Shown: in pieces, positions 44,851 through 57,491 of the stretch
How positions within the stretch are numbered: the stretch's first letter is position 1
Layout: the number at the start of each line of letters is the position of its first letter
NCBI GenBank assembly: GCA_015680905.1
Contig: CM027381.1
Coordinates: 62,128,501-62,192,500, forward strand
Source: Coptis chinensis
Taxonomy: Eukaryota > Streptophyta > Magnoliopsida > Ranunculales > Ranunculaceae
Direction: 5' to 3'
Length of the DNA stretch: 64,000 bases
Program-made: the position numbers and the translations under genes
The notes under the pieces: model-generated
What the model was told of the DNA's origin: nothing
Databases searched by the model: none
Seen by the model: only the letters and a program-made list of their open reading frames with translations

Positions 44851-46375
44851 TGGTGTACTTCTTTCCATAAATTTAAACAGGAAAAGTATGCCATTAGGGT
44901 AGCCGGGCCCTCTTCTATTTTCTTTTCTAAAATTCCTTAGAGTGTGTGGTTTGCAAATCCGGAACCTTAGTCCACGAAAACTCTACTTCCAGAACTGAGA
45001 GTATAAATGTCTTCGATAATCGAAAGCAAAGCGTGCCTCGGGAAAACAATGGGTACCAAAAATTTCAACTCCTTCTTTCTCCTCCCTTTTTCTATTCTCT
45101 TCCTCGTGAACTCCAACTCATCATTTGGTCCAAATCTCACCCATCTCGAATTGGTAATGGTGGTAGTACTTTTGCTTTCGAAAGCGATGGCGAAAAGGAT
45201 GGGGTGGTGTATGAACTATCAAACTCCTTTACGTCGGGTCTTGATCTTTTATCGAGATGAGCGGTATAAGGTATATTATTGTCGACACCAGCTCAACAGG
45301 ATAAACTTCGTCGTCCGTCCGTTGCTCAGGGTTGGGATTAGTCTTGAGAATCTCGGCGTTAAAAGACTCACATTAGTCTTGAGGATCGGCGTTAAAAATC
45401 GACTCACATTAGTCTTGAGGATCGGCGTTAAAAGACTCACATTCGTCTTGAGGATCGGCGTTAAAAGACTCACTTTCGTCTTGAGGATCGGCGTTAAAAG
45501 ACTCAACATGTATATACTCGTTTTGTTTTATTAGCACCCAAAGATGGTGCCCAAAGAGAGTCGTGATATGCACCATCGGACATTTCCTAGTTAAATGCGG
45601 GCAATGGATTCCCCAGGCCAACCCGTTCAGTTTTCTATGTGTGTTTTTTGGCGGTTTGAGGCTATACCATATGTACTAAGGGTAATATTATTATTAGACC
45701 ATTGCACATTGGTCAAGGATGGTACCGTCCTAAACCCTAGGCCCCAAAACATAAAGGATAAGCCATCACCTGGCTGGATTAGGTTCACCTAGAGCCGACA
45801 TGAAAGTTGCCCGAGTTAAAATTTGTTTGTGATGTGTTGTTTTATTTGGATTTCCGGTGTTGTTGACACGTTCTTCTCGACTTGTACATTTGTATATAAA
45901 GGATAAATAGATAAAAACCAAAGTTTGGTTGAAAAAAAAAAAAAAATTGATGTTTGAATGTGATTTTTCATATTCTAGTGGATGGCATTTTTAATACTGA
46001 TCGTTTCGATATCTCATCCGTTAAATTCGGAGTTGAAACGAATCGAATTTCCACGTTTGAAATTTCGGAACTTTTCGGGACATAAGAGGAATTTCTGTAA
46101 TTCATTTGTACTTGGGCCAAAATTTTGACCCGACCCAAAACCCAAGATCCGGTACAAAGCCCACGCCACGGCACCCACGCGCGTCCCCCCACTTCTTCTT
46201 CCACAAAAAACGGATCTTGGTCCCTCACCATCCATCTTTCAAGCTGCATACCAAATGATGAATTAGACCAGCGCCGCGCGAACCAAACTCCACCAACCTC
46301 AACCCCCTTCCTCCAAAGACCACCTCCTCCACCTCCTCTTGCTATTTGCACCATCAAAATTTAAATTATACCGCT
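44851..46375 (+). other. Post-integrase spacer of the inner element with a tandem array
   Basis: No recognisable coding sequence. It contains the 33-bp array at 45341-45507 and an A-run (45931-45947). It is matched by 62693-64000 in the second copy. Confidence 0.6.
45341..45507 (+). repeat. 33-bp tandem repeat, five units
   Basis: Unit built on GTCTTGAGGATCGGCG then TTAAAAGACTCACATT. Homologous array with six units at 63185-63390. Confidence 0.88.
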
Positions 46376-46965
46376 ATGGCAGCCGCGAAGGCAATTACGG
46401 TCGAGAGAAATTTCACAAATCTCTATAATTCGGGATGTTTCACCCATTTTTTGATGAGGAAATTGAAAGTAGAGAGTGGGAATATCTATTGCATCGAATC
46501 CCAGCTCAATATTCGAAGAATTGGTGTTGAAATTTTATAATAATGGAGGTTTCGGGTGTGGCGAATTTTGGATTACAATGGATGGGATGGAGCGTGAACT
46601 CACTTGGAGTTGATTTGAATACAGCGCAGATTCCGATTAACTCGATAGCCCGACCTGTTATTGTCGAAGTATCCGACCACGAGGGATTTGATGTTTGACA
46701 TGCTTCGGGGGGAGTACAACACCGCTCGAACTGCGTGTACCGGCATTAAGCTTCGGGCGTAACCAATTAGCCGTCACTTTCGATGGTTGGCGCGTCATTG
46801 GAACTTCAAAGGCGTCGGCGTGAACAAGACTTTCTTGCACCTGCTGGATCCTACAAGAGAGGAAGCACACTTTCTGTATGGTCCACTTCACGGGCCATAT
46901 TCTTCACGACCAGTCAAATAGGTCAGCTCCTCTTGTTGTACTTGTTACTTTCGGCTTATGCTTAA
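46376..46965 (+). pseudogene. Accessory ORF a of the inner element, decayed
   Basis: The ATG at 46376 starts MAAAKAITVERNFTNLYNSG; a second frame continues with FFDEEIESREWEYLLHRIP and a third with NFKGVGVNKTFLHLLDP (46797-46850). The combination resembles plant retrotransposon proteins encoded downstream of pol. I do not assign it to env: no signal peptide or convincing transmembrane segment is seen. Confidence 0.45.
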
Positions 46966-48069
46966 CTTAGGGTTCGATCTGCTACTCCTTTCATTGAAAC
47001 AAGGTCTTTCGAGAATTTTGGAATTTTTGAGACTTGTGTTTTAGACCATTGGGACCCGGTAGCTAGAGATGACATTGAGCATGATAACGTACCTCCTCCT
47101 CCTCCCTTCACCACCGGACTGTTTTAATGAAGATACCATCGCCCGAATCAATACTCCTATGGATGCCTTGAGGAACATGAATTCTAGTATCGTGGGATGT
47201 TTCTTCGCCAGAAGAGATGATTACTTCCCGGAATGAATTCCAAAAAGAAATGAGAAATCGCCAAGGCCAATTCCGGAGAATGATGATGGCTAATCAGCAA
47301 CAATTCAAGATCGGTTACTTTCTGATCTATAGGCCACATTCTGCCCGGATCAAACTCGGCTGAAGTTAAAATTAAGTGGCGAAGAAGTAGAAACCCGGGT
47401 TCATCTTCTGCTAACCCGGAGGATTCCCAGTAGCTGTTTATTTTCTTTGGTTTAAAAATGACTATGTCATTTTTTTCCCTAATGCATTGCATTTTTATTT
47501 TTTAGTGCTAAATTATTATATATCGGTTGATTTCTCATAATTTTGTATCTCGGAGCGGTTTAAATGAGAAATTATTTATGTTATCGCGAATATAGTACTT
47601 TCAAAAATATGAGTTTGCTCCTTGATTCATTGGGCCTACTCTCACAAGCCCAACGGTCGAACCAACGGATCGATCCAAACGGTCACATGCCCAACTAATG
47701 ATTGAAACCAAGTTATAAATACAACTCTCCTTTCCTCTTTCACTCATTCCCTTCTCTCAATCTTAACAACTTCTTCTTCACAAATTTTCAATTTCTTGAC
47801 AATAATGAATAAACTAGAGCGATGGGAAAAGGAGCAACGCGAATGAGCTATCACATTAATCGTGATAACAGTGTTTATCATTATTCTCTTGTCACTCATG
47901 CATAACTTGATCCAGAACATCTAGATCTATGTAACCCTCCCTTTTCTGTTTTCATTTTGTATATTAGTATGGTGTGTTAAATAATTCTCACACATTTGTA
48001 CGGGTTACGTATTAAATGGAGAAGTTCCGTATTAATTAGTTGTGTATATTAGTTGTCTTTTCCTCTCTA

Positions 48070-48127
<58 letters not shown>

Positions 48128-48645
48128 ATAAATTAAAAAATTAAAAAATATTAAAATATATATATATATATATATAAAAATTAAAAATAATAAAAAAATA
48201 ATAATAAGGAAATAAATAAACAAACCATAACAAAGAAAGGCCATCCAGAACTCACCGAAATAATTAATGGATACACATAGTGTTCAGAGAAAATCGAGCA
48301 TGCTACAAGGTACACATAACACTTGTCACACATGCATTTTCGATTATTCTATCCATATTCTATTACTTGAGTTATGATCATCATTCTGAAATTACGGGTA
48401 AGTCTAACTACCCCCTGTGAAACTTTCCTCCGTATTTTTCTAAACATTAAACCATCTCATTAATTGTATTTGGATATCGACATGACAAAGACTTCTTTTG
48501 ATGGATCCCCTATGATGATGTTCATAATCACATGGGTCATTAAATACACTTGGACTCAGTTGGTATAGCCTCATAGATTGCCTATAAATCTCTTCTTTTT
48601 AAGCCATTCTTATTCATACAATTTTCACTATCCTTCCCTCGGCAA
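46966..48645 (+). other. Non-coding part between accessory ORFs
   Basis: No supported gene. It contains a (TA)n microsatellite at about 48066-48120 with a second run at about 48158-48176. The frame 48032-48244 is only a translation of this simple repeat. Confidence 0.5.
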
Positions 48646-49716
48646 ATGGCTCAACCAAGAAAAATAACGGCAGAGAAAAGACTACCTAAAACTTTCGAAG
48701 AAGGCGGTTTTCTCCTTATTTTGACAAACTGAAATCATCGTCGAGGATGGGCGCCTCTTCTATATCATTCAGCAGACTAGTTATTCCGAGAATTGGTTTT
48801 GATGTTCTACCAATTTAGCGGTTATGAAGATGGAAAATTCTACTTCAATGCCTATGGACAACGATTGGAATTGAATAAGGAAATGATCTCCGACATACTT
48901 CAAATCCCAATAAAAACCCAGGAGTCCCTTGTTCAAGAGTCATCATTCGATTCCGCAAAAACTTTTCTGCGAAGCTACCGTATCTCATGGCGACGTCGAA
49001 CATACACATCACATGGTTCTTCAACGCTCTTTGAAACAGAATCAACGTGTTGTGCTCCACTGGTTGGGACATAATGTGGTAGGTACATCACACCAAACTG
49101 AAGTCACAAAGCCTCAACTTCACCTACTTTGGATTTTGCAAACTCAAAGAGATGATTTTTGTCTGATCCAACACCTCTGGAACGTAATCACCAAGAAAAC
49201 AAGAAGGTCAGCAGTTCTACCCACTTTGGTTCGTAGATTATGATCGTTGGAGTTATCCAATAATATCTCCAGAGACACCCCTTCAAAGAGCATATATAAA
49301 GGTACTTCAAACAGATTACTCCGTTGGTTTTTGGACCCCTGATACTCTGATAGATGAGCAGAACACCTCAAGCTCAAATTCTGACAATTTATTTGATGAA
49401 AATGCCATGCTGAATATTATTAATCCCATGGAAGGCATTAAACTTCTTCATCAGGGTTTGAGGGAACTACACGCTCGTCAGAATATCATCATCACAACTC
49501 TTCGGGGATTTCCAAGATCGTCAAAACATGATGTTGAACAAGAAGAGATCTTGGAAAATCATTCTCAATTCTTGCAAAATCATGCTCTCTAATGGAAAAT
49601 CAAAGCTGTACTCTCTGCCAGGGGGGACATTCGGATCAAATTTCGGCCAACAAATAGATGACCTAAACGATGCGGTGCAAAATATGCATCTCCTAGATCA
49701 ATATCGAAATCCATGA
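48646..49716 (+). pseudogene. Accessory ORF b of the inner element, decayed
   Basis: The ATG at 48646 starts MAQPRKITAEKRLPKTFEEG. Further frames give YEDGKFYFNAYGQRLELNKE and MISDILQIPIK (48820-48920), VEHTHHMVLQRSLKQNQRVV (48985-49060), YPIISPETPLQRAYIKVL (about 49255-49310) and QGLRELHARQNII. The F-Y-N-A-Y-G-x-x-L-x-L-x-x-x-x-I-S-x-I-L-x-I-P pattern recalls the putative plant transposon protein domain found after pol or in gypsy derivatives. Family assignment is tentative. Confidence 0.5.
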
Positions 49717-49951
49717 TATTACTAAGTCAATAAGTATATAATCATATAGTTATTACGTTTTCCGTCGCATTACTATGTATTTTATCTTATCTTTTGTTTT
49801 ATTTTGTATGAAATGCTTAGTAGGATTGTCATCATTTCCGTTGTGACTAATATAATTTTAACATGTGCTTTCTGGGATGGTCTATTTTCTTACATACTCA
49901 TTTTTCCATTCAGCCACCGATATCGTTACCCATTTCTTTACTTCATCCACC

Positions 49952-51107
49952 ATGGCATCTTCATCAAACATTGCATCTTCATCATCCATGGTACCTCCCA
50001 AACTAATTCCCGAAAGCAATCCTTTCAATCTATGATGGATTCCAATGCCTATGGCCATCTCTTCCATGATTACATCACAAACATTGGGTGGTCTTCCTAA
50101 TTCTTCAACCCCACCAAACTTATTCTCCTAGTTTGGCTGCATACTTTATGCTAATATGGATGACACACCAGCATTCAACCATGCGCATGGTTTCTACTTA
50201 GACGGATTCACAATCCGAGTTGGTGACACACCTCATATCTTTTCTCAACAACAACTTGCTCTTAACTTTGGACCTTCCATATCCGAACCTCACTGCATCT
50301 TGGCATTACATCTATCATAATTCTTACCGTTCTTTTCGGTGGCAAGCATTTTAAACTCTTATGGTGATGGTCTTGAGATCAAACGAAAGGAGATGGCCAT
50401 GTACCATGGCGCGACATCACCATTCCATTAGCAAGCATGACCATGAACATGGGACTTTGCAATGTTATTTGTACTCCTGAACATTATGGGAGATTGGCAT
50501 TTCTCTCGCCAATGAGGTTGCTATGCGTCGTGATTGATTACTTAGCTTCGAGGGTCATGCTTTATTTAACATTTTAGGTTGTGTTGTCTCGGCTGAACGA
50601 GCTCGCGCTTTTTTCAGGATAAGTATATACTTTTACCGATCACCGCTTGCGAATCATGAAGACACATTTCCCCACGGTTTGCGGCTACTTTTCATGATAG
50701 ACCAAGGTGGATTCCATGTGCCCACAAACGGAATCATTCGCTCATTAAGGTTTAAAATCAATGGAAGCGTCCCGCCGACGATACGAGGCATGTTCGATGT
50801 TACCCAAAAGGACGAAAAAGATGAAGACCAATTTGAGGGAATCGGAGACAAAGAATGGGCAGAAATTTGGCGACTATTATCTATTGGCGTGATGCTAAGG
50901 AAATGCATTTCCTTAAAGAGGGCCTTGAACCTTCACGTCTGTTGGATGGTAAACTTGAGTTTGCCATTGTACATATATCTAGCTAATCCTTTTGTTTGGT
51001 GTGCTATTGTTTTCATGTTTAGATGTCTTTGTGGTTTATTATATCGTGTTGCTATGTTTAGTGTGCTATTGAACATTTTCTTGTTCTTTCTGAATAATAT
51101 ATTATGA
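49952..51107 (+). pseudogene. Accessory ORF c of the inner element, decayed
   Basis: The ATG at 49952 starts MASSSNIASSSSMVPPKLIP. Later frames give FNHAHGFYLDGFTIRVGDTP (about 50175-50232) and, at 50679-50900, DQGGFHVPTNGIIRSLRFK followed by an acidic stretch. The hydrophobic C-terminus of the frame 50679-51107 is probably translated T-rich non-coding DNA. No known family recognised. Confidence 0.4.
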
Positions 51108-51892
51108 TTTCCAACCTCTCTATTCCGGCAATCTAGCCCTAATTTTACTCCACGGTTCTCGGTACTTTCTCTCTTTAATTATTGATCCTTGAGGACTAAG
51201 CATCATTACGTTTGGGGTGCTTTAAACCTATAGCAAAATTAGGCATCTTGTAGCCTATATATAGTTTTATTTTTCATATTAATAATTGTACTTAGTGACA
51301 AAGTCTTGTTTCCTTTTCAATGATGAAAATTGTCTAGAAATCTCACATTAGTATCCTAATTAGGATTTGTTTTAAGAAACTTTAGATAATCGTGCAAATA
51401 GTTTATACATCTTTTCATGAATATTCATGTAATCGAGTATCATTGATTGTACATAGCGGTAAGTTTACGGAACCAACGGTTAGTTACTTAAACTATAAAT
51501 CCTGTGAGAATCTAACCAAAAGCCTTGATATGAGTGATTTGTGTGTGATGACCGCGGAGGAGTAGTTTTCGATTAGAGGAAATTATGCATCTACTTACTT
51601 GATCACCACCCGAAACCTAAAGCTAGAATTTAGGCCTTCTTTGGATCGACATAGCTAAAAATTCTTACCTTTACAAATATTACGCTAGTCACTCCAATTG
51701 AACCTTTCATCAAACCTTTCACTTTCACCACAAAAATTCCTTACCCATCTATTAAACCAAATAAAAGAACCTACCTAAGTGATGAGTATGAGAAATAGGA
51801 TGAAATGTGGAAAGAATAAAGAGAAAGACTTGTCCCAAATATAAGTCAGTTACTTGCTTCAGAAAAGGAAAATAGAATCATGTTCTTAAGCC

Positions 51893-51926
<34 letters not shown>

Positions 51927-53910
51927 TTAGTATCCAGAGGCTTAAGAACAAGGTTGGAAAAACTTCGGTTAGAAGAAGGAAAGGAAAAAGGATTTCTCTA
52001 GTATAAATATATGAAGACCCTATTATCTCATACTAAGTAAATTTTGATTATCCATTTCCATTTTCTTGTACACTATCACCTAAGCCCCACATACCTAATA
52101 AAGACCTCTAGCTCAATTAGGAGTAGGGTGGTGTGATAATAAGTAGTAGGCGTGATTGATCGACATCGGCTCCTCGACCGTCATTGAGATGTAAGGAAGC
52201 GTGTGCCCACCGCTGGAGTTAACAAAACTGAGTGGGAAAATTTTGAGTGAATATGTGTTTCAACACATACCTGTGAGAACCCATTTAGGTATGCTCTCCA
52301 AGGATCCAGAAACAACCCTGCTAGTATATTTCAATGAAAAGTTCACTGCATGAATAATCATATGTAGATGTTTTAATTATTATTTTTTTTTTTTTTTTCC
52401 AAATAAGCTAGGGTTAGGCAGACCCTCACCTGTATTAAAACCAATAACTGCTTACATAGACGTATCCATTGGCCTCCTCCTTTACATAAGCTTATAAATC
52501 TATATCTAGAGGATTCCCAAATGAACCGTACAAATGTTCTATTTTGCGCTAGAGACTTATCTGTAAAGACTCTAGATAAATCTTAAGTTTAACAGTTCCG
52601 GATTCTAGATTCTAGGTGTTCTTTCTCCAAAGTTGGTCCATGTCTTGCTTGCTGTCGAAATCCCTAAAGGCCTCCAGAAATCTCAGCAGTAGCCTGGGTC
52701 CATAATGTTTCAAGGGATGTGGCTATGTATTATTGAATTAAATCAAAGCCCAAAGACACTAAAGCCCAACAAGAGTCAGGCGAAATGTTAAAGTGGATCT
52801 GGATCTGGATCTGGGCGAAATGTGAAAATGGATCCCAACACCATCTTCTCAACCCGCCTACCACTATCTCCTTTGTTGGTTACAGCCACACCACAAAGCT
52901 TGACCTTCCGAATCAAGCAGATAAATCAAATCACGTTCAAATACTTCTTGTAGCCTCCAAACAACTATTCGAGATCTAGGTTTTGAAATTTTACAACGAA
53001 TCAGATCTGCAACAGTTGCTTATGCTAAACCAAGCAGCATAAAAACCAAACTCGATCTCAGCCCCTCTCTTCAAAACCCAATCTCAACCATAAAATCAAA
53101 AGTACATCGGCCAGAAATAAATCCAATCCCAAACAATCAACGTTGTCCTACCAGAATGGATTGTTTAAAACAAAACGCCCACTACCGATTTCTCCTCGTT
53201 GGTTTCCATCCAAGCTAGCGTGAATCAAACCCCAAACTTTAACAAGTTCTACCTCGGATCCACACTCTACTTTCGATTTCCAACCTCTAAGTCCAACCAC
53301 AATAATGGAACAATGCTTTGTCATAACTCGAATTCCTTATGGCTACTCATCGATCATAAGGAATCAAACCTAGTTTCAACCCATGTCTTTGACAAACAAA
53401 GACCTTGACAACCATAAAGCTTTCCCATCCAAAACCGATTCGAGCAACCCTCGTAAGGAAGATGAGAAGAAGAAGAAGAGAAGAAGACTTCCGGCGATTA
53501 CGGTGCCTAAGAAGCGCGGCCGCCGGTGATTGATTTGATTATAGGTTTTAGGCTATGGCTTTTCCCCTGTACATCACGATGTTTTAATTATTGAATACAT
53601 ATTAACTTGAGTTTCAAAGAAATAAATCCTCGTTCCCTGCTAAGGAGATGTATAGATATCCGAGATTAATTTAGGAGACAAGTTTACATCCAGTCGTTGT
53701 AGTATAAATAAAGTTTGTGAGTATCTTTTTCGGAAAACTCTCACGAGGCTATAACTTCGTCCCACTAGGGAATTTCTAGTGGTTTAAGGCCTTGTTGCAT
53801 ATGGTCAATGCAATCGCTCTGCTTGAAATGAGAATTAGTTTAGGACTACACATTTTTGGCCACTTATCTATTTTTAGTGTCTCTTCTTTGCTTGAGGACA
53901 AGCAAAGTCT
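51108..53910 (+). other. 3' non-coding region of the inner element
   Basis: No supported gene. It holds a 24-base A run (51898-51921), a T run (52382-52399) and a stretch at 52090-52380 homologous to the outer element's 3' region. Bases 53580-53910 lead into the polypurine tract with CTTGAGGACAAGCAAAGT, also shared with the outer element (CTTGAGGACAAGCAAAAT). Confidence 0.6.
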
Positions 53911-53926
53911 TTGTTTTGGGGGTAGT
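53911..53926 (+). other. Polypurine tract of the inner element
   Basis: TTGTTTTGGGGGTAGTG immediately precedes the LTR start TGATAAG at 53928. Confidence 0.8.
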
Positions 53927-53927
53927 G

Positions 53928-55370
53928 TGATAAGCACCCAAAAGTGTATTATGAAACCCCATTGAGACATATAAATTTGGTTCATTATGTGTTTAATAAT
54001 CATGAAATAAATATGTTTTCATACTTTTGCGGTATTTGCAGAAACATGGAAATATTGGTTAAACTATGATAAAGCCAGGAACGGTATATATGAATTCTCC
54101 CAAATCCACGTAGAAGCATCAAACTTCCAAAGCTCCTACCTCTCGAACCAGGACTCCGAATACGACAAGAGAGCTGCTCAGACAATCAGGGCGATGAACT
54201 CTACGCATAGGCGGGAAGTTGTAAAAACTGCCCAAAAATACCGGGACCCTGCCAATCGGATCGCATTAATGGACCCACTATCGCGGGGCCACAAGATTGG
54301 ATGAGTCATCAATCATGGAGCATGTCAAGACAAAGATAACAAATTATTGGTGCAAAGTTGACACCTTGCATGTAATAAATTAGATTAGGTGTTAATAGTG
54401 AAAAAAAGGCAAGGTGTCACTTTGTTTTAATGTGGTAGATAAAAATGAATCAATGTGGTTTGATAATTCACGTGGGAGGAAATGAGATTTCTCTCAAATG
54501 GAGAAGAAATTAGACAAATGTGGGGACACTCCAATTACTCCCTTGACTTATTTTCCTCACATGACATTATTTTAGTTCCTTAGTGAAAAGGAGAAGTTAG
54601 TTTTGGTTTTTATTAAAAAGCTTGCAATAGTTTTAATGGAGGAACACTTGTTCTTCTAGAAAATATAGAAGTGAGTTTGGTTGTGGATATTTCTTCTCTC
54701 TCTCTCTCTCTTTCTTTTTGGTGTTTTTATTAGTTCATAAGTCTTTGTCCCAAGGATCATGAGCTAACTTCCTTTTGGGGAGTTAATCCAACTCATGTGA
54801 GGGTAAACAAATTGTTGTTGGTTGGATAGGTTTAGGAAGAACAACTAACTCTACATCCTATCCCAAAATGGTAGTTGGTGTAGAGTTTAGTTAGGAATCA
54901 AGCAATGAGCTTAGAGATAAGTCATTGTTTGGTTTCACTTGCTAGCATGTATGAGCTCTTTAGTGAGCCATGCATGTTAGGGATCAAATCTATTTTTCCA
55001 TTAGGGACTTGTCTATGAGTCTAGGAAGAATCAAAACCTATTTCAAATCAACACTAATGATAGTTTCACATGAGGAGGATTAACTCTCCAATTTCTCTTT
55101 CAAATTTCCATTTCGGTATTAAGTGCATGTTTTCATTGTTAATATTTTTATTAATGTTTGTATAGGAAGGAAAAAATCTAACATTTATGTTATATCCTTA
55201 CTCTTAATTTCCCTTTATTGTAACATCTAATTTTTAGTTGTTCTAAGCTTTAGGTTAGTTCAATCCTTATTCAAACTCTACTAAACGAAGATCGTGGAGT
55301 AAAGGAATCTTGATTGCTTTTACATTAATTTAGAGTTCAAAACTCTAAGTAGTAGAACAAGCATATATCA
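53928..55370 (+). repeat. Inner Athila-like element, 3' LTR (1443 bp)
   Basis: Matches 36129-37562. Differences from the 5' LTR cluster at 54030-54300, where many one-base gaps and changes occur. The remaining 1.1 kb differs at only a handful of positions. Confidence 0.95.
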
Positions 55371-55375
55371 GAATG
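55371..55375. other. Target-site duplication GAATG, right copy
   Basis: Identical to 36124-36128; directly follows the LTR end ATATATCA. Confidence 0.92.
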
Positions 55376-56208
55376 CTCAAGACTAAAATAGACATTGTAA
55401 CGAGTAGAATTTATGTTCATGACTAGAGTGGGTTGTTGTTGAATAGAGATGGCATCTACCTTTTTAGTGAGGGCATCAATAAGAGTTCTAAGCTTGGAAT
55501 CAGGTTTAACCTCAAACATACTAGCAGCCTTAACTGTTGAAGAAGAAGGAGTGGAGCGGGAAGAGTCGTTACCTCCCCAATTGTTGTTCCTCTTAGATTG
55601 ATCTTCTAAGAATTTATAAGCCTCCAAGGCTCATTTACTAAGAAAACTATCCCCATTCATGATATCTAGAACCTCCTTATGATAATGTGAAAGCCCCTTG
55701 AAGAAGGCATGAACAAGTGTGTCTTTCACAAGGTTATGATGTTGGCATTCAATCGCGAAGATCGATTGAAATAATTCAAGACCTCTGAAAAGGATTCATG
55801 AGGGTTATGGTGGAAGAAATGAATCTTTTGAAGCATTTCATCTCTTTTTCAAGTGGGTAAAATTGTTCCATGAATAATTAAACAAGTTTAGCCCATGAGT
55901 CCACAGAGTTTGGCGTTTGGGTAGTTAACTAAGAGCGCTTGTCAAATAGGATGAATGGAAACACCCTAAGTTTAACTTGATCCAGACTTACACTAGGATG
56001 ATGGAATGTAGTGAGAACTTGTTCTATCCTACACCATGTGTTGATAAGGTTTCTCATGGTCTAAACCATGGAAAACCGATAAAAAGTTAAATATATTTGG
56101 GGGAATTCAAAAATCCCCCATTGGGTCTACGAGAAAGATACACGACTTAGGTCCATCAATCAGGGATTTGTAAAAATCAGATAGAAGAGTCTCTGGTTCT
56201 TCAACCAT
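55376..56208 (-). pseudogene. Outer element gag, N-terminal half
   Basis: A minus-strand Met at 56208 starts MVEEPETLLSDFYKSLIDGP, which aligns with LSDFYLCITEGPSS of the inner gag. A TGA at about 56107 and frameshifts follow. Later blocks include SVFHGLDHEKPYQH (about 56035-56080), NPHESFSEV (about 55785-55810) and EAYKFLEDQSKR near 55600-55627. The frame at 55376-55470 continues in phase into 36123 once the insertion and one GAATG are disregarded. Confidence 0.75.
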
Positions 56209-57472
56209 TATTGCAGGTGTGGTGTGTGAATTTCTAGATAGGCGTGTGGTATTGCGTCTATGATAAACAAGTAAAATAGATTTATATGTACTAGATCTTA
56301 ATCTCATACAAATTGAAGTCTAATATGCAAATAACCTAATTAAGCATGCAAAACAACCTGATTATTACTAGAAATTAGTCTGCTTACAGTTGATGCGAGG
56401 GTGTAAAGGGGTGTTACCTGGAGCGTCCTTGCTACACTTATAAATAAGCCTTCAATAGCCTTAAAAGCACGTTATTATGCTCTTTGGAACACGATACGAG
56501 TACAGTTCTAGGTCCGTGAAGTGAAATGTGAAGTCCTATAAAAAAAACTCAAACTGTGTTTAGTGTAGGTGAGGGCACATGCGCGCTACAATATAGGTAT
56601 AATAGGGCGCGTGCGAACTCCAAAAACTTTGAAATTTTTACAGTAGTTTGCTAAGATGTTCAGTAAATATCATGTAAAATTTCATAAAAAATGGAGTTAG
56701 AAAAGTCTTTCTACTTCCCTACAAAGTTCGTTAAACAATTTTCAAACATAATACAAACAAACGAATGGTTATCTAATCAAAACAAAGCCGAAAAATCTCC
56801 AAACTTTAATGGAGACTCCTGATAGATTATGTGTGTTCTTGTAAAAAATATAGAGTAATTGGAATTCTACAAACCCTCCTTATTGGATGTTGTTCGAGAA
56901 ATTAAATGTTGCAAAATTGCAAAAACACACTATGAACAATCCACTAGTTAGGACGTTAGGTGGTCAAAACAAATAAAAAACTCTTCAAATTTTTACTGAA
57001 AACTTCTAACTTATGATAGATACTCCTATAAAAATCTTAGAATTTTTGGAACTGCCTAAGTAATCCTAATAAAATGCATTTTTCCGAAAACTTATAGTTT
57101 GAAAGCTGAAATGTAGCACTGTAAAGATCATATCAGTTCACTAGGTAAAACAACTAGGAAAAATCTGAAAAAATTCCAATAAATCAGTAACACCTTAAGG
57201 ATTATTCCTGAAAATTTTAAGAATTTTCCAAAATTTAAAAATACTTTTATCGTAGTATTCTTCACGTGATTCTGCAGTTTTAAGGAAATGACGCGTGCTC
57301 ACGCAAGGCAAAGGGAGGCGGTAGCACCCTTAGTTTAAAATAGTGAATATCAAGTTTAAACAGTAATGAAAATGTGAGAAACAAGAATGAAAAATTAAAA
57401 GGGTGGGTGGGTAGAGAATGGGGGATCGCCCCTTGGATTCAAGGAATTGAATTCTTGTCTTGAAAGAGTTTA
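56209..57472 (-). other. Leader of the outer element
   Basis: Non-coding AT-rich DNA between the primer site and gag. I see no gene. Confidence 0.55.
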
Positions 57473-57489
57473 TGATGGCAGCGACGCCA
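57473..57489 (-). other. Primer-binding site of the outer element
   Basis: Minus strand TGGCGTCGCTGCCATCA follows the LTR end ACGTATATCA after two bases. It resembles the tRNA-Asp-type site of Athila elements. Confidence 0.75.
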
Positions 57490-57491
57490 TT

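Larger units (their letters stand above)
36129..55370 (+). mobile_element. Inner Athila-like Ty3/gypsy element, 19.2 kb, complete in structure
   Basis: Plus orientation: LTR (36129-37562), primer site, leader, gag, protease, RT, RNase H, integrase (39274-44850), a tandem array (45341-45507), accessory open regions (46376-51107), polypurine tract (53911-53926), LTR (53928-55370). A perfect GAATG duplication flanks it. Domain order, the TGGCGCC primer site and coding regions after integrase fit the Athila lineage. The size is larger than the 10-12 kb usual for Athila, so further undetected insertions in the 45-53 kb part are possible. All long frames are broken. Confidence 0.9.

Noticed and set aside
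48032..48244. Hydrophobic frame over 48032-48244
   Set aside because: It is a translation of (TA)n and AT-rich simple sequence.
50679..51107. Possible membrane protein or envelope from the hydrophobic tail at 50679-51107
   Set aside because: The hydrophobic part coincides with a switch to T-rich composition, there is no signal peptide, and upstream frames are broken. Not enough to call an envelope.
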